This document shows positions 8,516-17,967 of a stretch of 64,000 bases of DNA, piece after piece. Numbering within the stretch: position 1 is the stretch's first letter; each line of letters begins with the position of its first letter. Both the position numbers and the translations under genes were made by a program. Source of the stretch: Bryobacterales bacterium (GTDB lineage: Bacteria > Acidobacteriota > Terriglobia > Bryobacterales > UBA6623); assembly GCA_022826925.1 (NCBI GenBank), contig JAJDTX010000186.1, positions 1-64,000 on the forward strand, read 5' to 3'. A model generated the notes under the pieces. The model had not been told where the DNA came from. It searched no databases and saw only the letters and a list, made by a program, of their open reading frames with translations.

Positions 8516-11164
8516 ATGACTGGCGAAGACGTCCGCGAGCAGTTCTTGCACTACTTCGAGACGAAGGGGCACCGCAGGGTTCCCAGTTCCTCGCTAGTGC
8601 CGGCGAACGACCCGACACTGCTGTTCGCCAACGCCGGGATGAACCAGTTCAAGGATGTCTTCACCGGGGACGAGCGGCGCCCCTACGCGCGCGCGACCAC
8701 TTCGCAAAAGTGCGTCCGGGCCGGGGGCAAGCATAACGACTTGGAGAACGTGGGCCGCACGCGGCGACACCACACGTTCTTCGAGATGCTGGGCAACTTC
8801 TCGTTCGGTGACTACTTCAAGGAAGACGCCATCCGTTTCGCCTGGGAACTGGTCACAGAGGTCTACGGCTTGCCCAAGGACCGGCTGTATGTCACCGTCT
8901 TCCGCGATGACGACGATGCCGAGCGGCTCTGGACGAAGGTCGCGGGAGTCCCGTTGGAGCGCATCAAGCGTTGCGGCGAGAAGGACAACTTCTGGCAGAT
9001 GGGCGACACCGGGCCCTGCGGGCCGTGCTCGGAGATCTTCTACGACTACGGCCCCGAGGGCCTGGAGCCTGGGGAGCCGGATGGCCCGTTCCCGGCGGAC
9101 GTGTCCCGCTACGTCGAGATCTGGAATCTCGTCTTCATGCAGTTCAACCGTGACGAGCAGGGCGAGCTTCACCCCTTGCCCAGGCCGTCGATCGATACCG
9201 GCATGGGGCTAGAGCGGACAGCTGCCGTGCTGCAGGGCAAGCTGTCCAACTTCGACACCGACCTGTTCCAGCCGATCATTCGTCGCGCCGGGGAGTTGCT
9301 GGGCCTCCGGTACGGAGCCGACCCCGCCACGGACACCACGTTGCGGATCGTGGCCGACCACAGCCGTTCCGCGGCGTTCCTGGTGCATGACGACGTGATG
9401 CCCGCCAACGAGGGCAGGGGGTACGTCCTGCGCAAGATCATCCGCAGGGCGCTCCGGCACGCCAGGCTGGCCGGCTCCGAAGGCCCGTTCCTGCATCAGA
9501 TGACAGGTTTCGTCGCCGAGCTGATGCAGTCGGCGTATCCAGAGATGAAGGAGTCGTCCGGGCGCGTCGCGCGGATCGTGCGCGACGAGGAAGTGCGCTA
9601 CGAGCGCAACTTCGCGGTGGCCGAGCGGGAGTTCGAGAGTGCGCTCGGGAAGCTCGAAGACGGCGTGATTCCGGGTTCGGTGGCGTTCCGGTTGTACGAC
9701 ACGTTCGGGTTGTCGATGGACGAGCAGCAGGAAATGGCGCGCGAGCGCGACCTCAAGATCGACCTGCGGGGCTTCGAGTCCGAGATGGCTGGCCAGCGGG
9801 CGCGCGCCCGCTCCAGCTGGAAGGGCCCTGCGAAGGGCGATGCGGCCGCGACGCCTGCTCTGATCGATCTCTGCGAGCGCTGCAAGACCGTCTTCGTGGG
9901 CTACGACCGGACCAGTGAGGAGGAACTGCGCGTGGCCGGGCTGTTGCGGAACGGGGAAGTCGTCGAAGTGGCCGAGGCTGGCTCGCGAGCCGAAGTAGTA
10001 TTGGAACGGACTCCCTTCTATGCCGAAGCCGGCGGACAGGTCGGTGATCGCGGCGTGCTCACGCGGGGTTCGGAAACGGTAGCCGCGGTCTCGGACGTGC
10101 AAGCGCCGGTGCGTGGGACCAGCGTGCATCGTGTCGAGGTCTTGCGCGACATAGCTCTCGGCGACCGGCTGGCAGGTCGAGTGGATGAATCAAGGAGGGA
10201 TGCGGCCCGGCGCAACCACACGTCGACTCACTTGATGCACGCGGCCCTGCGACGGGTGCTGGGCACCCATGTCAAGCAGGCCGGAAGCGTCGTCGATCCC
10301 GAGAGGCTGCGCTTCGACATCACGCACTACGCTCCGATCGAGGCCCGGGAACTTGAGGATGTCGAAGACCTGGTCAATGAGCACGTCATGCGCGACACCG
10401 AAGTAGTCACACAGGTGAAGGACCTCGATGTGGCGGTGCGCGAAGGCGCGATGGCTCTGTTCGGCGAGAAGTACCTCGACAAAGTCCGGGTTGTCAGCGT
10501 GGGCGACTTCAGCGTGGAGCTTTGCGGCGGAACCCACGTCGCCCGCACCGGCGAGATTGGCGTCTTCAAGGTGGTCAGCGAGACCAGCAGCGCCGCCGGC
10601 GTGCGGCGAATCGAGGCGATTTCCGGCACCGGGGCCTTCGGACACTACCGCGAGGCCACCGGCAGCGTGCAGCAACTAGCGGCGCTGCTCAGGGTTCAGG
10701 ACGACGGGCTGGCGCCGGCTGTCGAACGGCTGATGGCCGAACGACGCCGACAGGATCGCGAGATCGCCGAGCTGAAGGCGAAGCTGGCGAGAACGAGCGT
10801 GGGGGATTTGGTTGCCCGGGCGCGCGATATCGGCGGCATGAAGGTGCTCGCGGCAAAGCTGGACGGCGTGGAGCGCGAGCAGCTGCGCGTGCTGGCCGAT
10901 GCCGTCCGCCAAAAAATGGGTTCCGGATTGGTGGTATTCGGAACCGTCAAGGATGGACGCGTCGCGCTGATCTCGGCAGCCACGAAGGATATTGCTGGGA
11001 CGCGGGTCCATGCCGGTCGCGTAGTCTCTGCCGTGGCCAAGCTGGTCGGCGGGGGCGGGGGCGGGCGTCCAGACATGGCCGAAGCCGGCGGCAAGAACCC
11101 CGAAGCGCTAGCAGGCGCGTTGGAGCGAGTCTACGAGATCGTGGGCGAGGGCACTGCCCGATAA
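8516..11164 (+). CDS. alaS: Alanyl-tRNA synthetase
   Basis: An 882-residue enzyme charging tRNA-Ala. The class II catalytic core spans about residues 1-420 (VREQFLHYFETKGHRRVPSS, LLFANAGMNQFKDVF, TSQKCVRAGGKHNDLENVG, FWQMGDTGPCGPCSEI). The editing domain carries the zinc-binding HTSTHLMH and CGGTHVARTGEIG. The C-terminal C-Ala domain has the glycine loop LVGGGGGGRPDMAEAGG. Start ATG 8516 (MTGEDVREQF) fits the family; an in-frame ATG at 8474 lies inside a TAGAAT hexamer and is rejected. It converges with the SDR gene. Confidence 0.95.
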   Translation: MTGEDVREQFLHYFETKGHRRVPSSSLVPANDPTLLFANAGMNQFKDVFTGDERRPYARATTSQKCVRAGGKHNDLENVGRTRRHHTFFEMLGNFSFGDYFKEDAIRFAWELVTEVYGLPKDRLYVTVFRDDDDAERLWTKVAGVPLERIKRCGEKDNFWQMGDTGPCGPCSEIFYDYGPEGLEPGEPDGPFPADVSRYVEIWNLVFMQFNRDEQGELHPLPRPSIDTGMGLERTAAVLQGKLSNFDTDLFQPIIRRAGELLGLRYGADPATDTTLRIVADHSRSAAFLVHDDVMPANEGRGYVLRKIIRRALRHARLAGSEGPFLHQMTGFVAELMQSAYPEMKESSGRVARIVRDEEVRYERNFAVAEREFESALGKLEDGVIPGSVAFRLYDTFGLSMDEQQEMARERDLKIDLRGFESEMAGQRARARSSWKGPAKGDAAATPALIDLCERCKTVFVGYDRTSEEELRVAGLLRNGEVVEVAEAGSRAEVVLERTPFYAEAGGQVGDRGVLTRGSETVAAVSDVQAPVRGTSVHRVEVLRDIALGDRLAGRVDESRRDAARRNHTSTHLMHAALRRVLGTHVKQAGSVVDPERLRFDITHYAPIEARELEDVEDLVNEHVMRDTEVVTQVKDLDVAVREGAMALFGEKYLDKVRVVSVGDFSVELCGGTHVARTGEIGVFKVVSETSSAAGVRRIEAISGTGAFGHYREATGSVQQLAALLRVQDDGLAPAVERLMAERRRQDREIAELKAKLARTSVGDLVARARDIGGMKVLAAKLDGVEREQLRVLADAVRQKMGSGLVVFGTVKDGRVALISAATKDIAGTRVHAGRVVSAVAKLVGGGGGGRPDMAEAGGKNPEALAGALERVYEIVGEGTAR

Positions 11165-11190
11165 GGGTTCTTTCCGCGCTGCCTGCGGGG

Positions 11191-11901
11191 CTACTTTCGC
11201 CGGGGTCGGCTGGGACGCATTTCGATGCGACTAGCGAGGTTGCGACCGGGCGTCTTGAAGAGGTGGATCGCCATCGATGCGATGGCTCCCGGGTCGAGCT
11301 TCCATTCCGCGCCTTCGATTTCTGACCTGAACCCGGTCTGCACGCTGCCGGGCATGATCGTGCTCACACGGATATTCGAGTGGCGCAGGTCCAGCATCAT
11401 CGCTTCAGTGAAACCGGCCAGCCCGAACTTGGAAGCGTTGTAAGCCGCGCCGGTGGCGAACGGGTACTTGCCCGCCAAGCTGCCGATATTGAGAATGAAC
11501 CCTCCGCCGCGCCGCTTCATGCGCGCCGCTGCCAGATTGGAGCAGTAGAACGGCCCGCTCAGGTTCGTGTCGATGACCTCGCGCCACAATTCGGGGGCAA
11601 GTTCGTCGACCGCGCCGAAATGACCTATGCCGGCGTTGTTTACCAAGATGTCTGCGTCGCCGAGCTCTTGGTCGACGAAGGAGAAGAACTCCTTGACCTG
11701 ATCCCATTGGCCCACATCGCACGGACGACCAACGATCCGGCCCTGCGTGCCCAGAGATCGGATCGCAGCGGAGAGCGTGGCCGCGCTTCGGCCGCAAATG
11801 GCCACGCGAGCCCCTTCCGCCAGCAACGCCTCGGCGATGGAGTAGCCGATCCCCTTTGTTCCGCCTGTGACGATGGCACACTGCCCCTTGAGATCTGTCA
11901 T
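11191..11901 (-). CDS. Short-chain dehydrogenase/reductase (classical SDR)
   Basis: A 236-residue NAD(P)-dependent oxidoreductase. It has the cofactor motif VTGGTKGIGYSIAEALL near the N terminus, the structural NNAG motif (DILVNNAGIGHFGAVDEL), and the catalytic Ser-Tyr-Lys arrangement in IGSLAGKYPF and AAYNASK. The C terminus is short (ends MRPSRPRRK). The substrate is unknown; 3-oxoacyl-ACP reductases and sugar dehydrogenases look alike at this level. The frame is open to 12147, but the added residues lack similarity, so ATG 11901 is chosen. It is divergent from the GAF-like gene. Confidence 0.85.
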   Translation of the reverse strand: MTDLKGQCAIVTGGTKGIGYSIAEALLAEGARVAICGRSAATLSAAIRSLGTQGRIVGRPCDVGQWDQVKEFFSFVDQELGDADILVNNAGIGHFGAVDELAPELWREVIDTNLSGPFYCSNLAAARMKRRGGGFILNIGSLAGKYPFATGAAYNASKFGLAGFTEAMMLDLRHSNIRVSTIMPGSVQTGFRSEIEGAEWKLDPGAIASMAIHLFKTPGRNLASRIEMRPSRPRRK

Positions 11902-11966
11902 CGAAGTGGGGCCGGAGAGACGAGCGTTGGCTCCGCGCTCATAGCAGCCAAGGCTCCGGCCTTCGA

Positions 11967-11972
11967 TACAAT
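11967..11972 (+). promoter_or_regulatory. -10-like hexamer for the GAF-like gene
   Basis: TACAAT stands 35 nt before ATG 12008 in the 106-nt divergent gap between the SDR and GAF-like genes. No strong -35 element is seen. Confidence 0.35.
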
Positions 11973-12007
11973 AGCATTTCGCGGATGGTGCCGCTCCCAG
12001 CCTCTTG

Positions 12008-12622
12008 ATGTCAGACGCAGAGACTCCCGCGGTCGGGGCAGAGATCATCGCCATCTGCCAAGAACACTTGGCCCGCTTGGGTGAGGAGGCCGGGCGGGTC
12101 GCCGAGGATCGCCTCGCCACTCTTGCATCGAAGACAGCCGCCGACACTGCCGCTCTGCTGGATCAAATCGCCGCCTCGACGCGGCGGATTCGTGCGGCGG
12201 GCGATGCCGCCGCAGTGCTGGTCGAGCTTGCCGACTCGGTCGGCCAGCTTTGTGACCGCGCGGTGGTGCTCCTCAACGACGGCGACCGGCTGACCGGCTT
12301 TCGCGCGTCGGGCGGCGAATCTCCAGCCGAGCTGGGCCAAGTCTCGTTCGATCTCGCATCCGCCCCCGCCCTGGCCCATGCGGTGGAGACCAAGGACGCG
12401 GTGGTCATCACGGGAGGCCAGCACAACGTGTCTCACCAGCTCGCGTCTAGGCTGGGCTATTCGGACAGCACCGAGCTGCGGGCCATACCCTTGGTGCTGC
12501 GGGACACCGTGCTCGGGCTGGTGCTTGTAGACGGCGCAGCGGTTCGGGGATCGGCCATCGAATCCCTCATCCTCACGGCCGAGGCTTGGATCGAGGCACT
12601 GAACTCGCGCCCCAAGGGCTGA
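12008..12622 (+). CDS. GAF-domain-like protein of unknown function
   Basis: A 204-residue soluble protein. The first ~75 residues are alanine-rich and predicted helical (possible coiled coil: EEAGRVAEDRLATLASKTAADTA, shown here only as its helical region 25-48). The rest resembles a small GAF/sensor fold (VGQLCDRAVVLLNDGDRL ... ELRAIPLVLRDTVLGLVLVDG). No enzymatic motif is visible. The stop codon overlaps an ATG in the frame of the following lytic transglycosylase gene (TGATG at 12620-12624), so the two are probably co-transcribed. The fold assignment is an inference from pattern, not a strong match. Confidence 0.6.
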   Translation: MSDAETPAVGAEIIAICQEHLARLGEEAGRVAEDRLATLASKTAADTAALLDQIAASTRRIRAAGDAAAVLVELADSVGQLCDRAVVLLNDGDRLTGFRASGGESPAELGQVSFDLASAPALAHAVETKDAVVITGGQHNVSHQLASRLGYSDSTELRAIPLVLRDTVLGLVLVDGAAVRGSAIESLILTAEAWIEALNSRPKG

Positions 12623-12678
12623 TGCTCCGACACATTCAAACCCGCGCGCGGCAGTTCTCCGGCGGTTCAGTGCGCGCG

Positions 12679-14844
12679 ATGATCAGACCTCGTCCGTGTC
12701 TGCGAGTCGCCGCGCTGGCGACGGCCTTGCTGACGGTTGCACCGGGCGCCGCTGGTGCGGTTCCCGCGACGCTCGGCGAGTTGAGCAGGGCGCTGCTTGC
12801 GTCCCGCTCCGATGCGAACTTCCGCGCCATGCAGAGCTTTGCGGACGGCGCGTCCGGGGCCGATCGCGCCCTGGCCCACTACGCCATCGGCATGGCGCAC
12901 TACCGGGGCAGGGACTACCCTGCGGCCGAGAGCGCCTTGGCAAGGGTGGCTGCAGCGGATGGCTGGGTGGCTGAGTACGCCGCCTACTATCGCGCCAGGT
13001 GCATCGCCTTGGCAGAAGACTTCGAACGTGCCCTCACGCCGCTCAGCGACTTTGCCGAGCGCTTCCCCGAGAGCCGGTTTCGTCCAGCCGCCGGGCGGCT
13101 GCAGGTGGAGAGCCTGCTGCGGCTGAAGCGCTTGGACCAAGCAAGAGCGCTGCTCGCCGCCGGTTCGAGCGCGCTGGAAGAGCCCGTTCGGCTGTACCTC
13201 TCCGGCCGGGCCGAACACTTGGACGGCAAGCTCCAGCGTGCGGTCTCGCTCTATCGCGAAGCGTATTATTTCCACCCGTTCAGCGACCAAGCTCGCGCGG
13301 CTGAGGAGCAGCTTGACCGCCTGCGGGCGGCCATGGGCGACGCCTATCCGAACGCGCCCGCCGAGTGGCGGCTGGCGCGTGCGGAGAGTCTTCGCAGGGG
13401 GAGCCAATATACTCGTGCGTCGGCGGAGTACGGCAGGGCCCTCGGCGCCGGCCTGACGGGGGACGACCGGGATCGAGCCATTATCGGCAGGGGGGCCGCG
13501 GACTACTCCCGGCGACATTCTTCCGCGGCGTACACCTCCCTGGCAAGGGCGCGTCCGCGAGAGCCGGAACTGGAAGCACAGCGGCTCTACCTGCTGTGTG
13601 CCATCGAGCGCCGCAAGCGCATCGTTGGCGAGATGCTGTCCAGCATTTCCAAGCTCGCCGCGAAGCACGGCAAGTCGCCATGGTACGAGGAAGCGCTGCT
13701 TTCCGTAGGCAACTACTACTACTTGCTGGATGACCGGGCCAGCTATTCGAAGTGGTTCCGGCGCTTGGCGGACGCCTTTCCTCAGGGCAAGCATTCAGCC
13801 TACGCCCATTGGAAGCTCTGCTGGCGCGCTTGGCTGGACGACAGTGCCGACCGCGCCGAACTGCTGAACGAGCACGTCGAGCGCTACGGTGCCGCGCCCA
13901 CGGCAGCCGGGGCGATCTACTGGCTGGGGCGCCTGCACGAGGACCGCGGGCGCCGGGCGGAAGCCGCGGCGCACTTCAATGCAGTCATGGGCGGTTTTCC
14001 GCACTACTACTATGCGTTCCTTTCCGAGCAGCGGCTCAAGCGCATGGGCAGAGTGAGCTCAGACCCGCAGGCCGAGCGCCGGATCTTGGCTGGCCTGCCC
14101 AAGGCTCGGTCGCTGGCGTCGCAGCCGCTCGCGGCAACGCAGGACTTGCTGGTGCGGGGCGGAGAACTCCACCAGCTCGGGTTCTACGACGACGCCCGCA
14201 CCGAGTACTCCCGCGTGGACTACCGCAAGCCCGATGGCCACTTTGCAGGGTTGCACCTGGGTCGCATGCACGAAGGCCGCGACGAGCACCACTTGGCGTT
14301 GCGGACGATGAAGCGCTACCTATTCGGCTATCTGCGCATGCCTTACGATTCGTTGGACGTCGAGTACTGGCGCCTGCTGTTTCCGATCGGCTGGGAGGAT
14401 CGCCTGCGCGCCCGCTCCGAGCGCCACGGCTTGGACCCGTATCTGGTGGCGGCCCTGATCCGCCAGGAGTCGGAATTTCACCCCGGCGCGAAGTCCCGCG
14501 CGGGAGCCCTGGGCCTGATGCAGATCATGCCCGGGACGGGCCGCGGGCTGTTCCGGCGACTGGGCATCTCCGGATTTAGCAGCCGCAAGCTGACAGTGCC
14601 CGACACCAGCCTGCGGCTCGGCACGTTCCACCTCAAGCAGGTGCTGGCGCAGTTCGGCGGAGAGCTGGAAAAGACGTTGGCGGGCTACAACGCCGGCGAG
14701 CGGCGCATCGGGCAGTGGATGGCGCTCGGCCCGTTCGAGGACAACGAGGAATTCGCCGAGACGATTCCTTTCAGCGAGACTCGCGGGTACGTGCAGTCCG
14801 TGCTCCGCAATCGCGCCATGTACGAGCGCATCTACGGCGACTGA
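12679..14844 (+). CDS. Soluble lytic murein transglycosylase (Slt-like)
   Basis: A 721-residue periplasmic enzyme that cleaves peptidoglycan glycan strands to anhydro-muropeptides. It has a signal peptide (CLRVAALATALLTVAPGAAGA), a long alpha-superhelical TPR-like region (about 30-560), and a C-terminal SLT domain. Catalytic Glu lies in LVAALIRQESEFHPGAKS, followed by GALGLMQIMPGTG and AGYNAGERRIGQW. Start choice is uncertain: ATG 12622 overlaps the upstream stop codon, but ATG 12679 gives a canonical signal peptide. Confidence 0.9.
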   Translation: MIRPRPCLRVAALATALLTVAPGAAGAVPATLGELSRALLASRSDANFRAMQSFADGASGADRALAHYAIGMAHYRGRDYPAAESALARVAAADGWVAEYAAYYRARCIALAEDFERALTPLSDFAERFPESRFRPAAGRLQVESLLRLKRLDQARALLAAGSSALEEPVRLYLSGRAEHLDGKLQRAVSLYREAYYFHPFSDQARAAEEQLDRLRAAMGDAYPNAPAEWRLARAESLRRGSQYTRASAEYGRALGAGLTGDDRDRAIIGRGAADYSRRHSSAAYTSLARARPREPELEAQRLYLLCAIERRKRIVGEMLSSISKLAAKHGKSPWYEEALLSVGNYYYLLDDRASYSKWFRRLADAFPQGKHSAYAHWKLCWRAWLDDSADRAELLNEHVERYGAAPTAAGAIYWLGRLHEDRGRRAEAAAHFNAVMGGFPHYYYAFLSEQRLKRMGRVSSDPQAERRILAGLPKARSLASQPLAATQDLLVRGGELHQLGFYDDARTEYSRVDYRKPDGHFAGLHLGRMHEGRDEHHLALRTMKRYLFGYLRMPYDSLDVEYWRLLFPIGWEDRLRARSERHGLDPYLVAALIRQESEFHPGAKSRAGALGLMQIMPGTGRGLFRRLGISGFSSRKLTVPDTSLRLGTFHLKQVLAQFGGELEKTLAGYNAGERRIGQWMALGPFEDNEEFAETIPFSETRGYVQSVLRNRAMYERIYGD

Positions 14845-14845
14845 C

Positions 14846-14878
14846 GCCAGCAGGGCCGTTCTCGGCCCCTGGATTGGC
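14846..14878. terminator. Hairpin between convergent genes
   Basis: CAGGGCCG (14851-14858), loop TTCT and CGGCCCCTG (14863-14871) form a strong stem with one bulged C. GCCA and TGGC can extend it outward. It lies between the ends of the Slt gene and the LolD-like gene, so it may serve both. Neither side has a long T-run. Confidence 0.45.
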
Positions 14879-14897
14879 AGTCGAATCCCGAACGGAC

Positions 14898-15575
14898 CTA
14901 GGCGATCCGGCCGTCCTTCATGCGCACGACCCGGTCCGTGCAGTACGACGCTGCTTCTGGATTGTGGGTGATCATCATGACGGTCTGCCCTAGATTCTGA
15001 TGCAGAGACCTGAGCGTGTCCAGCACCGCCATCGAGTTCTCGGAGTCCAGATTTCCGGTGGGCTCGTCAGCGAGCAGGATCGGCGGGCGGTTCACTAGCG
15101 CGCGCGCGATCGCCACCCGCTGCTGCTCGCCGCCGGAGAGGGCGTTCGGCTTGTGGCGCAGGCGGTGCCCAATGCCTAGGATGCGCACGATTTCATTGAA
15201 CTGAGCGCGGTCGCGGTCGGCCGACCCAGCGATGTGCTGGGCAATGCGGATGTTCTCCTCGGCGTTCAGGGTTGCCAAGAGGTTGAAACGCTGGAACACG
15301 AAGCCGACCTTGGTCTTGCGCAGTTCGGTTCGCTGCCCGTCCGACATGCCGGCCAGGTCTTGGCCGTCAATCTCCACCGTGCCGCTGGTCGGCGCGAGCA
15401 TGGCCCCGATGATGTGGAACAGGGTCGACTTGCCGGATCCGGACGGCCCGAGCAGGGCGACGAACTCGCCGGCCTGGACTTCCATGGACACGCCACGAAG
15501 GGCCGGGACGTCCACGCTGCCAAGTCGGTAGACCTTTTTTAGGTTCGAGGTCTTGATCAAGGCGTCAGCCGGCAC
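14898..15575 (-). CDS. ABC transporter ATP-binding protein (LolD/MacB type)
   Basis: A 225-residue ATPase subunit. Walker A is [14 protein letters not shown], the Q-loop is [15 protein letters not shown], the signature is [15 protein letters not shown], and Walker B is [15 protein letters not shown], ending with the switch His in [10 protein letters not shown]. It pairs with the FtsX-fold permease 19 nt upstream in transcription order. The operon also has a LolA-like lipoprotein, so lipoprotein release or envelope export is the most likely role. Antimicrobial efflux (MacB) is the alternative. Confidence 0.92.
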   Translation of the reverse strand: MPADALIKTSNLKKVYRLGSVDVPALRGVSMEVQAGEFVALLGPSGSGKSTLFHIIGAMLAPTSGTVEIDGQDLAGMSDGQRTELRKTKVGFVFQRFNLLATLNAEENIRIAQHIAGSADRDRAQFNEIVRILGIGHRLRHKPNALSGGEQQRVAIARALVNRPPILLADEPTGNLDSENSMAVLDTLRSLHQNLGQTVMMITHNPEAASYCTDRVVRMKDGRIA

Positions 15576-15594
15576 TTGCAGCTCCTTCTTTCCC

Positions 15595-16686
15595 TCACTC
15601 GTAGGAGAGGACCTCGCACGGATCGGCCTTGGCCGCCTTCCAGGCGGGATAGGCCGCGCCTGCGATTGAGCCGACGATGGTAAGCACGGCGGCCCCCGCC
15701 AGCCACTCCGGGATGAAGATGATCGGAATGAGGGGATAGCGGATCGCGACCAGCTCCTTGCCGAAGACGCTCAGCCCATAGCCGAGAACGATGCCGATCG
15801 CGCTCACGACCAGTGTCTCGCGCATCACGATGGAGCCGATCACTCTCTTCGAGGCGCCAATAGCCTTGAGGATCCCAATCTCGCGCGTGCGCTCCAAGAT
15901 CGCCGTGTACATCGCCAGCATGACCACGATGAAGCCGATCGCGACGGCGATTGAAATGATGATATTGACGAACTGGGAGGACATCCGGCGCACGTCCGTC
16001 GCCATCGTCGCCAAGAAGTCCTCCACGGAAATGACGTGGCGATTCGGCAGCAGCGCCCGCAGGTCTTCGATCAACTCCCGCGTCTTGGTTGAATCTTCGA
16101 GTTTGAGATAGACCTGGCTGACCCGGCCCTGCCAGCCTTGCAGGTCGCTCATCGTTTCCGGGGGGATGAACACGCGCGACATCTTGCCGGTCTCTATGAT
16201 GCCGACCACCTCGAATTCCCGGCTCATCAGCTCGATGCTGTCCCCTACCGAAACCTCTTCCTGGCGGGCGTAGAGCTCGTCGACGAGCGCCTCGTACGGC
16301 GCGGCGTACGTGCGGCCTTCGAAAATCACGATTCCGCCGCTCATGTCGTCGAACGCTTGCCAGTCGACACCGGTGATGGTCTGCACGTTGCCGGGCGTGT
16401 AGACGGTGGCCCCTAGCGCGTGCTCGATCTGCGGATAGCGCTCCATCAGCATGGCTGGAAGCTTGTCGGAAATATCGGCAGTGCTAAGCGCGGCGCCCGA
16501 AAACTGCGGTCGGATCATGATGTCGGCCCCCACGCCGCGCGTGCGGCGCAGGGACTCGGTGAGCAAGCCTTCCGAGACCCCCACCATCATCACGATCATC
16601 GCGACCTCGACCGCCACGGCAAGGATCGTAAGGCCCGTGCGCACGGGCCGGTGAAACAGGTTGCGGAGGACCAATCGGTGGATCAT
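15595..16686 (-). CDS. ABC transporter permease, FtsX/MacB-fold
   Basis: A 363-residue membrane subunit. An N-terminal transmembrane helix (about 16-38, GLTILAVAVEVAMIVMMVG) is followed by a large periplasmic MacB-PCD-like domain and three C-terminal helices (about 235-355, with IIISIAVAIGFIVVMLAMYT and LERTREIGILKAIGASKRVI). The REIGxxKAIGAS element is the usual contact with the ATPase. It lies between the ATPase and the LolA-like lipoprotein genes, with gaps of 19 and 12 nt, consistent with one operon. Confidence 0.9.
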   Translation of the reverse strand: MIHRLVLRNLFHRPVRTGLTILAVAVEVAMIVMMVGVSEGLLTESLRRTRGVGADIMIRPQFSGAALSTADISDKLPAMLMERYPQIEHALGATVYTPGNVQTITGVDWQAFDDMSGGIVIFEGRTYAAPYEALVDELYARQEEVSVGDSIELMSREFEVVGIIETGKMSRVFIPPETMSDLQGWQGRVSQVYLKLEDSTKTRELIEDLRALLPNRHVISVEDFLATMATDVRRMSSQFVNIIISIAVAIGFIVVMLAMYTAILERTREIGILKAIGASKRVIGSIVMRETLVVSAIGIVLGYGLSVFGKELVAIRYPLIPIIFIPEWLAGAAVLTIVGSIAGAAYPAWKAAKADPCEVLSYE

Positions 16687-16698
16687 GGCTGGCGCGTG

Positions 16699-17556
16699 CT
16701 AGGAGCTTGCGGTATCGGGCTCGCCGACCTGCTCGATCTCGACGTCGTCGGGAAGCGGCAGCTGAAACGAGGTGTCCGGGATCTCCTCGTTCAGGCCCGG
16801 TCTGAGGATCTCGATCTCGAGGCCGTAGCCATCTTGCGGGCGCTCGACCCGAATGTGCTGCGGGTAAGGAAGCCCCTTGTCCTCGAGCCAGTCGCGATAC
16901 CAGGCATCGGTGGCAACTTCGGTATTCTCGTCGAGGATCATCAGCCGCGAGAGCTGGAGGTCGGACCGGCTGAACCAGTACTTGCGAAGGATGCGGAAGA
17001 AGCCGTCCGGGCCTCGGTCGATCACGTGCAGCACCTGATATCCCGACTGGCCGTACATCTCGATATCGAGCACGACGTTGCCCACGTCTTCGATAGGCTC
17101 GAGCATGATCGCCTGCAGCATGTGCTGCGGGCGGATATTCTCGGCCCGGTTTTCTGACACGTGCGTGAGAGCTGTCCTGCCCTCGTAGACGCGATTGCGC
17201 CACGGCAAGTGGACCCGGAATCGCTCGCCGTCCGAGACCATGTCGTACACCGTTGCGATGCCGCCCGGAGACTGGGCGTTGGTCCTGATCCAGCCCGGCC
17301 GTCGGATCACCAGCGCCCCGCGAACGTCTGGATAGAGCGTTTCCCGGTCGCGCTCATCGGACTGCACCGTAAGCGTGATGTCAATCACCGCCTTCATCGA
17401 CTGCACCGAGGCGATGCGCTGGATGCTGGCGATGAGGTCCGCCCGGCTCGCCGTGCGAGCCTCTGGTGGCGGCGGCAGAATCGTGGTCGTGGAGAGCACG
17501 CCACAGCCGAGCGATGCGCCCAGACACACTGCTAATGCAATGCTTTTGAGCGACAC
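16699..17556 (-). CDS. LolA-like outer-membrane lipoprotein
   Basis: A 285-residue predicted lipoprotein, first gene of the three-gene ABC operon. The lipobox is in LAVCLGASLGCG (Cys near residue 18). The mature part resembles the incomplete beta-barrel of LolA/LolB or DUF4292-type lipoprotein carriers (MKAVIDITLTVQ, GALVIRRPGWIRTNAQSPG, YDMVSDGERFRVHLPWRN). Its position before an FtsX permease and LolD-like ATPase supports lipoprotein or lipid handling. The family assignment is by fold pattern and is moderate. Confidence 0.75.
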   Translation of the reverse strand: MSLKSIALAVCLGASLGCGVLSTTTILPPPPEARTASRADLIASIQRIASVQSMKAVIDITLTVQSDERDRETLYPDVRGALVIRRPGWIRTNAQSPGGIATVYDMVSDGERFRVHLPWRNRVYEGRTALTHVSENRAENIRPQHMLQAIMLEPIEDVGNVVLDIEMYGQSGYQVLHVIDRGPDGFFRILRKYWFSRSDLQLSRLMILDENTEVATDAWYRDWLEDKGLPYPQHIRVERPQDGYGLEIEILRPGLNEEIPDTSFQLPLPDDVEIEQVGEPDTASS

Positions 17557-17967
17557 AATCCTAGGGTGGGGCCGGCGGCCAGAGCCCGACGATCTCTTAT
17601 TGTAACAAGGCGGCTAGAAAACGTTGCGAAGCGCCCGGAACTATATGGTGTTGTGACTCTTGCATGCCTCGCGTGCAACCGGCCCGGCAGTGGTTTCGAA
17701 CTCGGCCGGGCGACCGAAGAACGCCCGCTTCTTGCTTGCGGCGTGCCTGAACGGCACCGACCTCTTGGTTGCGCAAGCAGCGCCGAAGCCGAGCGTCAAG
17801 GCCCGTGCGAGGACTCGAGTCGGTCTCGCTGACGCATCGTGCGAGCTCACCACCGCGACTGGTCCAGCCTCGCCGAATCGAGCGCAAGGCGGCCGCGTCT
17901 GCCTGTTGGGGACGGCCCGAGGCACAAGACCGAGGCGGTTCTGCGCCACGCGCTATGATGGCCTAGA
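17557..17967. other. Gene-free region with a run of small hairpins
   Basis: A 411-nt gap between divergent genes. The minus strand has TACAAT near 17599-17605 for the lipoprotein operon. In the middle lie successive inverted repeats: TTGCATGC/GCGTGCAA (17660-17678), GCCCGGC/GCCGGGC (17682-17711), AAGAA/TTCTT (17717-17733), GTGCC/GGCAC (17743-17757) and CTTG/CAAG (17764-17777). No protein or known RNA is recognised; open frames here lack conserved character. Confidence 0.4.
17954..17959 (+). promoter_or_regulatory. -10 hexamer, leaderless-type, for the PhyH gene
   Basis: TATGAT lies 8 nt before ATG 17968, so transcription should start at or within a few bases of the start codon. No Shine-Dalgarno and no clear -35 are visible. 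Confidence 0.5.

Noticed and set aside
12588-12678. Longer N terminus for the lytic transglycosylase from 12586 or 12622
   Set aside because: It would place the hydrophobic signal core more than 35 residues from the start. ATG 12622 remains possible because it overlaps the upstream stop codon, but 12679 gives a normal signal peptide.
12667-13794. 375-codon minus-strand frame opposite the Slt gene
   Set aside because: Antisense shadow; the plus-strand Slt protein has signal peptide and catalytic motifs, whereas this frame has none.
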